64,000 nucleotides of DNA from contig JAEUHN010000051.1 in the NCBI GenBank assembly GCA_016795365.1, positions 1 to 64,000 on the forward strand, read 5' to 3'. The position numbers and the translations under genes are program-made. Within the stretch, counting starts at the first letter, position 1; each line of letters starts with the position of its first letter. Source of the stretch: Verrucomicrobiaceae bacterium. Lineage in GTDB: Bacteria; Verrucomicrobiota; Verrucomicrobiia; Verrucomicrobiales; Verrucomicrobiaceae. This document shows, in pieces, positions 7,089-15,881 of the stretch. The notes beneath the pieces were generated by a model that ran no database searches, was not told the origin of the DNA, and saw only the letters and a program-made list of their open reading frames with translations.

Positions 7089-10000
7089 CTAGAGACCCTT
7101 CAGGTAGGCGACGATGTCGGCGATGCTTTGAGGCGTAAGGCCGAGCATGGAGGGCTCATACATGAGGGAGGTTTTCAGTTTGCTGCGGCTGGCGATGCGG
7201 CTCTTCGGAATGGTCTGCACCACGCCGCCCATGCACTTGATGATGAGGGGATCGCTGTCGGAGAGAACCATGCCGGTGATGACGAGGCCGTCTGTAGTTT
7301 TGATCTCGCTGCCTTCGTAGCCGTGGGAGATGGTGTGGCTGGGCTGGGCGATGGCTTGGATGAGAATGTCAGCCGTTTGTTGCCTGCCGTAGGTGGTTAA
7401 GTCAGGACCGAAGTCCACGCCTATGGCTCCGATGTGGTGGCAAGTATAACAGGTGGCGACGGCGGTGGCTCCACGTTTGGCATCGCCTTTCAGCTTGGCG
7501 ATCTCGGCGAGGTCGAGCTTGGGGGCATTGGCAGGAGGAGGTGGCATCGGCGAGGCGACGAGCTTCACTTTGTCGGGATCATAAATGCCGAGAGCCTTCA
7601 TGCTGCCGTCGATGTCATAGGTCTTCCAGGTGTTGCCTTTGCGATTCATGAGCCACCATTTGGCGAGGTCCGGCATGGGGAAGCCTTTGGCGTGGGCGAG
7701 TTCGAGCATGGCACCAGCGGCTTCGCGTCCTGGAGCGAAAGCGATAGCGGTGACCATAAGCTTGCGTTGCTCGGGAGTGAGCTTGTCATTGAGTGCACGG
7801 GCTTTGAAGTCGCTCACGGCTTCGGCAGGATGCAAGCGCCAGGCGATTTTTGCAAAGGCGTCATCCCAGGTCGGCTTTAAGGCGCCATAGACCTGCGCTT
7901 CCTTGCCCTCGCTACCGAGGCCGAAGGCTTCGAGGTAGGTGCGGTCCTTGCCATCGAACTGCTGGGCGATCTTGACGAGGATCGGCACGCTCTGTTCGGC
8001 GGGGACATCGCGAAGAGTCACAGCCACTTCACGACGCACGGCTGCATCGGAATCCGAAGTCATCTTCGCAGCCATGGCTAGCACTTCATGGTTAGCCCGG
8101 CGCAAGGCACGATAGGCGACGAGGCGTTTGGTTGCATCTTTGGACTCCAGCAAAGGCTTCACCTTGGCGATGCCTTCATCACCCATCTGAGCGAGTAACC
8201 ACGCAGCACGCGCAGCGATGAAGGAGTCGCTGTCTTCGAGCAAGGCAGCCACGGCAGGCACAGCATTGGCACCGGCGGCTTTCAAGCGGGTGAAGCCGCT
8301 GTTCCGCACGTTGATGGACGGGCTCTTGAGCGCGGCGATCTGACCTTCGATGGTGTCGAGCTTGAGCGCTGGCACTTGCGATTTGAAACCCTTCGGAGCG
8401 ATGCGGTAGATGGCTCCGGTGTAGCCATCATCACGTGTGCCGTGACCGCCAACACCGGGGTCAAACCAGTCGGCGACATAGATTGCGCCATCGGGTCCGA
8501 CACACACATCGCTGGGGCGGAACTTGGTCTTCAGCTCGCCCGTGGGACGACCGCCGAGGAAGTCGCTGCCCGCCCATTCCTTCTCTTTGTTGGAGGTCAG
8601 GAAGTCCATGCGCTCCAGCTTGAAGCCTGCGCCATCGGGCACGGGGAGATAACCGAAGACGACGTTCTTGCCCGCTTCGCAAGCGAGCAACAAGCCGCGC
8701 CATTTTTCGCCGAGCGCCCCATTTTCATAAAAGGCCACGCCGGTGGGTGAGCCGCCGCCATAAACATCGCCTGCGGGCATGGTACCGGGGTCTTCCTGAC
8801 GCCATTCGGCGGTTGGTGTGTCCTGACCGGGACGTTTATCTGCACCCCAACTCCGCTGTCCATCGGCGCTGGCGAACCCGGCATTGCCGCCTTCCAGCAC
8901 ATGGCTCACGCGGCAGGCGGGTGGATCGTCGTTGTCGCTCTGGAACAGGTCGCCGTAGCTGGTGAGCGTCTGCTCGTAGCTGTTGCGGTAATTGTGCCCG
9001 ATGATGTTCACGTTTGTGCCATCAGGATTCATGCGCACGCTGAAGCCACCGATCCACACATGGCCGTCGTCGCTTTTCTGTCCGGCGATGTCTTGCAGCA
9101 TGTAAGGGCTTCCCATGCGGAAGGTCGTGCCGCTGCGGTCGGTGAACTTCGCTCCGGTGTTGCCTTGATTGAAATACCACTGGCCATCGGGTCCAGCGAT
9201 GAGGCTGTGCAGACTGTGGTCGTGCTGACGACCATTGAAGCCCGTCAGCAAAACCTCGCGCTTGTCGGGAATGCGGTCGCCGTTGGTGTCGGTGTAAACC
9301 AGCAAATCCGGCGGCTGCGACACGACCACTTTGTCATCGAGCACGGCGACGCCGAGCGGTGCGGCGAGTTCCTTTTCCTGCACGAACACGCTGCTCTTGT
9401 CGGCTTTGCCATCGTGATCAGTGTCTTCGAGAATCACGATGCGATCTCCTTCAGGACGGCGTCCACCTTTACCGCGATAGTTCACGCCTTCCGCGACATA
9501 CATCCGGCCCTGCGCATCGAAGTCGATGTTCGTCGGATTGTAGAGCATCGGCGAGGCCGCCCAGACAGTGACTTCCAGACCTTCCGGCACACTGAACATC
9601 TCCGCAGGCACCAGAGGTGGGCCTGCATTCATATCGCCCTGCTGAAGCTTCGATGGCAGAGCGGTATAAATATGGAAACGCATTCCGGCATCACTCGGCT
9701 TGCCAGCGCGCTCCATGCCGCCGTCATCAATCGCCACCTTCGCGGTGAAGCGCTCCACGCCAGCGGGCAGATCATACGCGATGGTCGATGACGCATGAGT
9801 GCCGATGCCATTCTCATAGACCTTGCCCTCTACTTTGATTGGGCCACCGGCGTTGTTCTTGCCGATCTGTGTGCGGCCATAGCCACGCTCTTCGCCTTTC
9901 CATTTCAATGAGGTGACGTCGATGGTTTTGCCATCGGCCATGATGAGCTTCGGCTCAATCCAAGTCGCCCAGTCGCAGGAGATGCTGCCCTGATCGGAAG

Positions 10001-11036
10001 CGACGAGATACAGCTCCTTCGCGTTCTTGATCGCCACATCAATGTCGAGGATGCGCGGCTTCGGATTCTTCGCCGTCATCATCTGCGTTTCAAAGACAGG
10101 CTTGGCATTGCCCACCGGCATCGCACCCGCACCGCGAGCTTCGGCCATCATGGCGTCCAGTTCCGCTTGAGTCGGTGTCTTGGTTGCGATCCCATTGGCC
10201 GGAATCTCGAATCCAGCGGCCCAAGCGACGCCATTCAGCATCGTCGTGCGGAAGCTATCGTTCGTCATGTTGGCGAAGAAGTGGAAGCCCGTGAAGCCGA
10301 AGCCTCGCCCACCTTTCGGCCGGTCGAAGGCCCACGCGAGATGCTGCGGCTTGCCCGCTTTCACATCCGCCAGCACGTCCGGATTGCCGCCGTGCGGACT
10401 CGGCTTGTCGCCTTCTTTGAACTTCACCGTGTTCAGCGGCGCAATGGCGCTGAGCACCGGCGTCACGCCCTTCATCTCCGGCACGAAGCGCATGTGATAA
10501 TACCATTCATCCTTCGCCGAGAAGGCCTTCACGCCATTCGCCACCGGATGCTGGCCCGGCTGCACGCTCGCCTCCCACGTCGGGTTCACCGAGTAAAACG
10601 TCTCAAAGAAGCCGCCCATCCAGTCGAGGTAGTTTTTGCCTTGCGAGCCGATCTTCGCCTCCACTCCATAATGAATCGCCGCGAAGCCCGCCCCGCGATC
10701 ACAGGCCGCCTTGATGTTCGCATCGTCCGCCGCGCGGCCGCCATGATTTAGCAGCACGATGATCGCATCCGCCTTGCTGAGATCCTTCGGCCAGTTGTTC
10801 TCGGGATACACGACCGCAAAAGCCTGGGGATAGGCCTCATTGATACGCCGCGCCAAATACGAAGCTCCCGCGAAGAACTCATGCTGACCGCCGCCTCCAT
10901 GGTTGCCTTTGGCTGCGATGAACACGAGCCGCTTCGTGCCAGCAGGCACGTTGTTCTGACCGGTGTAATCGAAGATGTCACGCGGCTGAGCGAAGGCAGC
11001 CGTGGTGAGCAAGGCGAGAGCGAGGAGGAATTTCAT
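7089..11036 (-). CDS. ThuA-NPCBM-PVC dehydrogenase-HEAT-cytochrome c fusion protein
   Basis: A 1315-residue secreted multidomain protein. After a signal peptide come: a ThuA-like domain (about 20-275); an NPCBM-type carbohydrate-binding region (about 315-470, with YENGIGTHASSTIAYDLPAG); a PVC membrane-bound-dehydrogenase beta-propeller (about 480-870, with NPTNIDFDAQGRMYVAEGVNY and VGPDGAIYVADWFDPGVGGHG); HEAT-like repeats (about 890-1080); and a C-terminal haem domain with CYTCHHIG (near 1195) and the family ending SIADIVAYLKGL. In PVC bacteria such proteins are thought to oxidise sugars or alcohols in the periplasm with electrons passing to the haem; this has little biochemical proof. Fusion of ThuA and NPCBM points to a carbohydrate substrate. 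Confidence 0.88.
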   Translation of the reverse strand: MKFLLALALLTTAAFAQPRDIFDYTGQNNVPAGTKRLVFIAAKGNHGGGGQHEFFAGASYLARRINEAYPQAFAVVYPENNWPKDLSKADAIIVLLNHGGRAADDANIKAACDRGAGFAAIHYGVEAKIGSQGKNYLDWMGGFFETFYSVNPTWEASVQPGQHPVANGVKAFSAKDEWYYHMRFVPEMKGVTPVLSAIAPLNTVKFKEGDKPSPHGGNPDVLADVKAGKPQHLAWAFDRPKGGRGFGFTGFHFFANMTNDSFRTTMLNGVAWAAGFEIPANGIATKTPTQAELDAMMAEARGAGAMPVGNAKPVFETQMMTAKNPKPRILDIDVAIKNAKELYLVASDQGSISCDWATWIEPKLIMADGKTIDVTSLKWKGEERGYGRTQIGKNNAGGPIKVEGKVYENGIGTHASSTIAYDLPAGVERFTAKVAIDDGGMERAGKPSDAGMRFHIYTALPSKLQQGDMNAGPPLVPAEMFSVPEGLEVTVWAASPMLYNPTNIDFDAQGRMYVAEGVNYRGKGGRRPEGDRIVILEDTDHDGKADKSSVFVQEKELAAPLGVAVLDDKVVVSQPPDLLVYTDTNGDRIPDKREVLLTGFNGRQHDHSLHSLIAGPDGQWYFNQGNTGAKFTDRSGTTFRMGSPYMLQDIAGQKSDDGHVWIGGFSVRMNPDGTNVNIIGHNYRNSYEQTLTSYGDLFQSDNDDPPACRVSHVLEGGNAGFASADGQRSWGADKRPGQDTPTAEWRQEDPGTMPAGDVYGGGSPTGVAFYENGALGEKWRGLLLACEAGKNVVFGYLPVPDGAGFKLERMDFLTSNKEKEWAGSDFLGGRPTGELKTKFRPSDVCVGPDGAIYVADWFDPGVGGHGTRDDGYTGAIYRIAPKGFKSQVPALKLDTIEGQIAALKSPSINVRNSGFTRLKAAGANAVPAVAALLEDSDSFIAARAAWLLAQMGDEGIAKVKPLLESKDATKRLVAYRALRRANHEVLAMAAKMTSDSDAAVRREVAVTLRDVPAEQSVPILVKIAQQFDGKDRTYLEAFGLGSEGKEAQVYGALKPTWDDAFAKIAWRLHPAEAVSDFKARALNDKLTPEQRKLMVTAIAFAPGREAAGAMLELAHAKGFPMPDLAKWWLMNRKGNTWKTYDIDGSMKALGIYDPDKVKLVASPMPPPPANAPKLDLAEIAKLKGDAKRGATAVATCYTCHHIGAIGVDFGPDLTTYGRQQTADILIQAIAQPSHTISHGYEGSEIKTTDGLVITGMVLSDSDPLIIKCMGGVVQTIPKSRIASRSKLKTSLMYEPSMLGLTPQSIADIVAYLKGL

Positions 11037-11223
11037 GCGTGAGGAAACAGGGGCGTATCAATACCGCAGCAAAAGTCGGGATTGGACAACTAATTGATGC
11101 GAAAACCAGAAGGCCCAATGTGCATCGATGTGCCATTGCGCGGACTGATCATGTGAGGCTCGTTCGCCAGAGTTCCTGCTTTGAGGGAGGAGCATTAGAC
11201 ATTGCAGAGGCAGAGCATTATGG

Positions 11224-12504
11224 ATGCCTCACATGACGATTCGGATCTTGCTCATTCTCTTCATCACCTCATGGCTCAGCGCCGACACGCCAGAAGCCGC
11301 TGTTGAAAGAGCCCATCGAGAGATATGGCAACGGTTCGTGGACGAACATAACCTCATCCTCGACTACGTAGGCCTCAAAGGTGAGATCGTGCGACCAAGG
11401 CCAGAGGATTGCCGGGAGATGAAACCGAGCGCACTGAGCTGGGGCGTGCCCAACGAGGATGGCCCAATGTTCAACGGTCTCTACCTCGATGCGTTATGCT
11501 CGCACTGGCGGATCACACGCGGCGATGATGTTCGCACCAAGGCCCGCCGCATGATCGAGGGACTGATCAAGGTGTCCACCATCGGCAGGACGCCCGGCTT
11601 CATCGCTCGCGGACTCGCCACGGACGGCAAGACAACCTACCCCATGGGCTCGAACGATCAGACAACGCCATGGCTCTATGGCATCTGGCGATATGTGACC
11701 GATGGCCTGTCCAAGAACGACACGGAACAGCAAGACCTCATAAAACGCTTTATCGAGCAGGTGAAGGTGCTCGAAAGCCACGCGTGGAAGGTGCCTACGG
11801 ATGGCCCGCCATCGAAGTATCGCGGTGACTTTGCCAAACCGACCTGGGAAGCTGTGCCGAGGCTGCTTTTCATCATGAAAGCCATGCACGCCTTCACTGG
11901 CGACGCGTCGTGGCACCAGCGCTACCTCGCCGCTGCTCATGAACAGGTTGGCAAAGGCCAACGCACGCGTTTGGAAGTCTGTCGCATCGGCATGGTATTC
12001 GATCCGGGTCAGGGCGAGCGCCACTCATGGACTGGCAGCGAGTGTGTCATCTGCCTGCGCGGCCTCTGGGAGATGGAGACAGATCCCGCTTTGAAAAGCG
12101 TGTATGCCGAGGGCTTGCGTCACAGCGCCGAGGTAGCTGCGCAAAGCTTGCCCCTCATTGATAAGTTCGACGTGAACGGCGCGGAGCCTTTCAACGTGGA
12201 CTGGCGCGTGATGAACGCCGCTTGGAAGCCACAACATAGCGAAGCGGAAGCCGTCGAGGTGGCCTTGGCGGGTCTGAAGCTCCAGCACGCTGCCTCACCG
12301 CGCATGACCATCGAGAAAGATTACCTTCGCGAGCCGTGCTTCGCCGCGTGGGTTATCACGCTGTGCCCAGATCGCGACTTTGCGATGTCCAATCGTGTCG
12401 CCATCGAAAAGGTCATCACTCACTATGATTTCAGCCGCGTGTATTTGAGCCAGTTCTTCCCCATCGAGTCCGCATGGTGGCGGATGCAGGAACTCGCGAA
12501 GTGA
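11224..12504 (+). CDS. Secreted protein, possible six-hairpin (alpha/alpha)6 glycosidase-like
   Basis: 426 residues with a signal peptide (MPHMTIRILLILFITSWLSA; the second ATG at 11233 may be the true start). The body is mainly helical with repeated Trp/Gly motifs such as DGPMFNGLYLDALC, GSNDQTTPWLYGIW and GERHSWTGSECVICLRGLWEM, a pattern reminiscent of six-hairpin toroid glycosidases. No catalytic residues can be assigned. It is the first plus-strand gene after a long minus-strand run, transcribed divergently from the 1315-residue protein across 187 bp, and converges with the next gene with a 9-bp gap. Export is clear, fold tentative, function unknown. Confidence 0.7.
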   Translation: MPHMTIRILLILFITSWLSADTPEAAVERAHREIWQRFVDEHNLILDYVGLKGEIVRPRPEDCREMKPSALSWGVPNEDGPMFNGLYLDALCSHWRITRGDDVRTKARRMIEGLIKVSTIGRTPGFIARGLATDGKTTYPMGSNDQTTPWLYGIWRYVTDGLSKNDTEQQDLIKRFIEQVKVLESHAWKVPTDGPPSKYRGDFAKPTWEAVPRLLFIMKAMHAFTGDASWHQRYLAAAHEQVGKGQRTRLEVCRIGMVFDPGQGERHSWTGSECVICLRGLWEMETDPALKSVYAEGLRHSAEVAAQSLPLIDKFDVNGAEPFNVDWRVMNAAWKPQHSEAEAVEVALAGLKLQHAASPRMTIEKDYLREPCFAAWVITLCPDRDFAMSNRVAIEKVITHYDFSRVYLSQFFPIESAWWRMQELAK

Positions 12505-12513
12505 ATCGTCGAT

Positions 12514-13176
12514 TCAAGGTGTGGTCGCAACCACCCGGATGTCATCAAGCTCGATACCGGCTTCGCCGCCGTTTTGCATCCACAGGATTTTGCGCTTCGC
12601 AGCGTTGAAGTTGGGCCGTGTGAGGTTCTTCGACCATGTCTGGCCATCCACGGTAATGATCACTTCTTCGCTGCGGAAGACGAGTTTCACCTCGTGCCAC
12701 GTGTTGGCGGTCAGATCGACTTTTTCGAGCGGAAGGTTCTCGTTCAGCCGGTGAGCGCCGCTCTTCTTGTCGGGTGGGCGGTTCTTTTGCAGCAGCGGAT
12801 GACTGGGGTCCTTCGAATGCGCATCGACCTCGAGTTGAATGCCCTCGCGCAACAGTTTGACGCGCAGCATGTGATCCTCGCTGCCGAAACCATCGTCGCC
12901 ATCGACGAAGAACCATAACCAGCCGCCCTGCGCGAGATGGCGATAGCGAAAGGAGATCGTGAGGTCCTTTCCTTCGACCGGCAGATAGACCATCGGCGGA
13001 TATTTGCCGCCGCTGGAGCCATGGGTCCACAGCACGCCATCGCGCACGCTGGTGTTCTTGTTCGGGATCGGCGTCAGGAAGCGCTTTGCATCAAAGTCGG
13101 TGCCGAAGGTTTCATGAATCGGCTCGGAAGCGTGGCTGATCGAGGCAACGAAAAGGGTGAATAGAAGTGCGCGCAT
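12514..13176 (-). CDS. Secreted concanavalin A-like (DUF1080-type) protein
   Basis: The ATG at 13176 gives 220 residues beginning with a signal peptide (MRALLFTLFVASISHASEP); the longer frame would start at a TTG. The rest is beta-rich and resembles LamG/DUF1080 jelly-roll modules: DGVLWTHGSSGGKYPPMVYL, TISFRYRHLAQGGWLWFFVDGDDGFG, ANTWHEVKLVFRSEEVIITVDGQTW and the closing GIELDDIRVV. DUF1080 domains bind or hydrolyse saccharides (some are 3-keto-disaccharide hydrolases). Length suits a single domain. Family assignment is by pattern only. Confidence 0.7.
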   Translation of the reverse strand: MRALLFTLFVASISHASEPIHETFGTDFDAKRFLTPIPNKNTSVRDGVLWTHGSSGGKYPPMVYLPVEGKDLTISFRYRHLAQGGWLWFFVDGDDGFGSEDHMLRVKLLREGIQLEVDAHSKDPSHPLLQKNRPPDKKSGAHRLNENLPLEKVDLTANTWHEVKLVFRSEEVIITVDGQTWSKNLTRPNFNAAKRKILWMQNGGEAGIELDDIRVVATTP

Positions 13177-13227
13177 CTGATATAAACGCACGATCGACAA
13201 GAATGTGGTCAGCGAAGAAGAGCCAAG

Positions 13228-14238
13228 TTAATCAACCAACGAGTTCCGATAGTGTCCCAGGTTCGTGTAGCCGTCGTTCTGCGTGGCGTTGTGGTCGGTG
13301 GGATCGTTCGCGTTGAGGAAGCTGGTCGTCACGTTCTGCGCCTCGGCATTCGGTGCGATGGGGAAGAAGTCGCGATTGAAGTCGGTGTTCGGTCCCGGAC
13401 CCCGTAGTTGGCGACGAGGTTGAAGCGACCGGTGGCGAGGTTGCGTGTGCCTTCCCTGTTGTAGGCGTGTGCCTTCCCTGTTGTAGATGACGTTGTTGCG
13501 GAAATCGAAGATCGAGTCCGCATCGCTCTCCGGCGGTAGGTGGCCGCCGAGAGTCGGATGGCGGTCACGGCTGCTGATGAGCATGTTGTGATGGATGCGG
13601 ATGTTGCCCCTGATCTTGCGGAAGGACATCAGCATCGCATGCGGCTGCTTTTTGTAATGCGTGCTGTCTTTGAGCGCCTCGCCGCAGAGGCACTAATGCA
13701 TCGTGAAACGATCCGCTGCACGCACGTCCATGATGCCATCGATTATCCACGTTGCCGTCACATGATCGAGGATGACATCCGTGCAGCCGACCTTCTCCGG
13801 TCCGAAGCCGATCATATCCTCCGAAGTCTTTGTTTCATCGCCAAGACGAAAGCGCATGAAGCGCACGACGACATCCGAGCACTTGTTGAACTGAATACCA
13901 TGATCCCGAACGGCGATCCCGCCGCCCGGAGCCGCCTATCCGGCCAACGTGAGCCCTTTCACGCCCTCAATGCGCAGTTCCTTCTTCAGCACGATCGTGC
14001 TGCCGACATCAAACACCACCGTGCGCGGCACTTTGGCCTTTTTCGTGTTGATCGCATCCCGCAGGCTGCCCTCGCCGCTGTCGTCGAGATTCGTGACGTG
14101 ATACACATCGCCACCGCGTCCACTCTTGGCGAAGCGACCATAACCTTCCGCACCCGGAAAGACGATCTGCGGCTCGGCCGCATTGGCGGTGGCCGCTGCA
14201 AGGGCGATGATAGCGACGAAAGATTTCACGGCAGACAT
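13228..14238 (-). pseudogene. Broken PL1 pectate lyase
   Basis: From ATG 14238 (MSAVKSFVAIIALAAATANA, a signal peptide) the frame reads FPGAEGYGRFAKSGRGGDVYHVTNLDDSGEG, the start of secreted PL1-type pectate lyases. It meets an in-frame TAG at 13936-13938 (LTLAG*AAPGGG, where a Gln is usual) and another at 13693-13695 (FTMH*CLCGEAL, where a Trp is usual). The same frame continues through HYKKQPHAMLMSF and SSRDRHPTLGG. A 22-bp tandem duplication (13442-13485) then shifts the frame, a second indel restores it, and the central part is missing before a normal-looking C-terminus (NDPTDHNATQNDGYTNL). It lies 8 bp after the PL10 gene, so it was once in the same operon. Confidence 0.88.
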
Positions 14239-14246
14239 TAGGCGGG

Positions 14247-15776
14247 CTATTTGGCCTTCGTGATGCGCTTTTGCCACCGCGTCACTTCTTTACCAATCAC
14301 GTCGCGTGCTTTGGTGGTGAGAAAGTCATAAGCAACTTTGTTCTTCGCCGCCATTTCGGTAAAGGTGCTGTATAGGATGCCATCGTCGGAGCCAGGGAAG
14401 ATGGCTTTGCCCGTGGTGACATCGTAGAACCTCGCCCAATACACCTCGCTGGAGCCAGCATCGGCCACGTAGTCGGTTTTGCCTTTCTCGTTCGTGGTCT
14501 TGCGCAAGCCAGTGATGCGATGGGCATCCAGCCAGGCAACCCCGGCCTCGATAGCAGTTTTGACTTCGGCAGTGAGTGGCCCGCTGCGCATCAGAAACTT
14601 CAGCAGTTCGGCACTTTCACCGCCGCTGAGCGAAGGCGGTTCTTTGCTGCGGGCGTGAGCTGGCGCGAGGGTCAATGGCTCGTGCTGAGCACCCCAGACA
14701 GTGAGCTTGCCATCCACATTGACCTGCATGGCAAGGATGCAGGCGATGCCTTTATCAAGTGCAGCCTGCGCTCGCTGACGCAAGGCATCATCGACAAAGG
14801 CAAAAGCAGGCTTCTCCGAACTGATGGCAGAGAGCACCTCCAGAACATGCACCATGGCGTTGTCGTTGAGTGTGATCGCTTCGTGATAGCCGGACTCCAC
14901 CGGGTAGTTCTGCGGCCAGCCACCGTTGGGATACTGCGCCTCCAGCAGATACTCGATGCCACGGATGGCACCTCCCTTGGCATCCTCGCGTTTCATCGCC
15001 GTGGCGACACCCGCGAGCAGCTTGATCTGCTCGGTCGTGCAGCGGTTGTCTATCGTCCCGCAGTAGTGCCAGGCGTCTCCCTTTTGCGAAGTCCAATGTG
15101 TGCCGGGCTCACGTGGGCCCGAGGAGTAGTCCACGGCCTTTGACCATCCTCCGCTGGGTGTTTGATAGCTCAGAACGGCATCCGCAGTTTTGATCGCCTC
15201 TGCGCTGGAGAACCATTCCAGGGGAATGTCGCTATCGAGTTCGAGTTCTGCGCGATTGCCAGGAGCGGGGCGGGCTTGTGCCAGCGAGAGCTTCCGGCAT
15301 TCCGATGCGAGGATTTCATATTCACGCTCGGAACGCTCCAGAGACCGCTTCATGTAAGCCTGCCATGCAGTTCGTTCCACTTCGGGCAGTGCCTCAATCC
15401 TCTCGGGCTTCAACCACTCAAAGTCATGGCTCACCTTTGAGTGCGTCTCCTTTCGCACCAGTTCTACAGTGCCGTTCAATGCCCGCACTTGCAGCTCCGA
15501 CCACCGGGCAGTCTCCAGTTTCACATCAAAGGCATAAGCACCGTCATCGTCCGGTTTGCCGTTCACTGGCAACCATGGGCTGTCATCGACGATCGCACCG
15601 GCAGCCACAAAACGATACTCCAGCGCCGTCGTCTCACGTGGAGCCGTGGCTTTGACATGTATCGCCACAAAGTCAGTCGTGGTGTTAAGCTTGATGGAGG
15701 GCTTAGGCTTGTCTTGGGCGGCGGCTGGCAGAACGCCGAGCATAAGAGCGAGAACGAAAGGTCTGAGAACGATCAT
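14247..15776 (-). CDS. Pectate lyase, polysaccharide lyase family 10
   Basis: 509 residues, exported (signal peptide ~1-20). The N-terminal 180 residues are beta-rich and include a helical segment ending in LARPAPG; the PL10 catalytic domain follows: SYQTPSGGWSKAVDY, GTIDNRCTTEQIKLLA, YPNGGWPQNYP, NDNAMVHVLEVL, VWGAQHEPLTLAPAHARSKEPPSLSG and SSEVYWARFYDVTTGKAIF. PL10 enzymes cleave polygalacturonate by beta-elimination; the DNRCTT and RSKEPP blocks are hallmark active-site regions. The ATG start at 15776 lies 105 bp from the divergent XylR-like regulator gene, which probably controls it. The PL1 gene that follows in the same operon is broken, so this is the only intact pectate lyase seen here. 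Confidence 0.93.
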   Translation of the reverse strand: MIVLRPFVLALMLGVLPAAAQDKPKPSIKLNTTTDFVAIHVKATAPRETTALEYRFVAAGAIVDDSPWLPVNGKPDDDGAYAFDVKLETARWSELQVRALNGTVELVRKETHSKVSHDFEWLKPERIEALPEVERTAWQAYMKRSLERSEREYEILASECRKLSLAQARPAPGNRAELELDSDIPLEWFSSAEAIKTADAVLSYQTPSGGWSKAVDYSSGPREPGTHWTSQKGDAWHYCGTIDNRCTTEQIKLLAGVATAMKREDAKGGAIRGIEYLLEAQYPNGGWPQNYPVESGYHEAITLNDNAMVHVLEVLSAISSEKPAFAFVDDALRQRAQAALDKGIACILAMQVNVDGKLTVWGAQHEPLTLAPAHARSKEPPSLSGGESAELLKFLMRSGPLTAEVKTAIEAGVAWLDAHRITGLRKTTNEKGKTDYVADAGSSEVYWARFYDVTTGKAIFPGSDDGILYSTFTEMAAKNKVAYDFLTTKARDVIGKEVTRWQKRITKAK

Positions 15777-15881
15777 GATACTTCATACCATCCGGGGACG
15801 AGTGTCCTCAATGCAAGATTCGGCACTTGTGGTTCAAAATACTGCAATCACCACCTGAAGGAGCTGCGTTCACCTTCCAGC

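Noticed and set aside
13228-14238. TAG recoding (stop codon read-through) in the PL1 gene
   Set aside because: TAG ends other intact genes here, and the locus also has frameshifts and a deletion, so decay is simpler.
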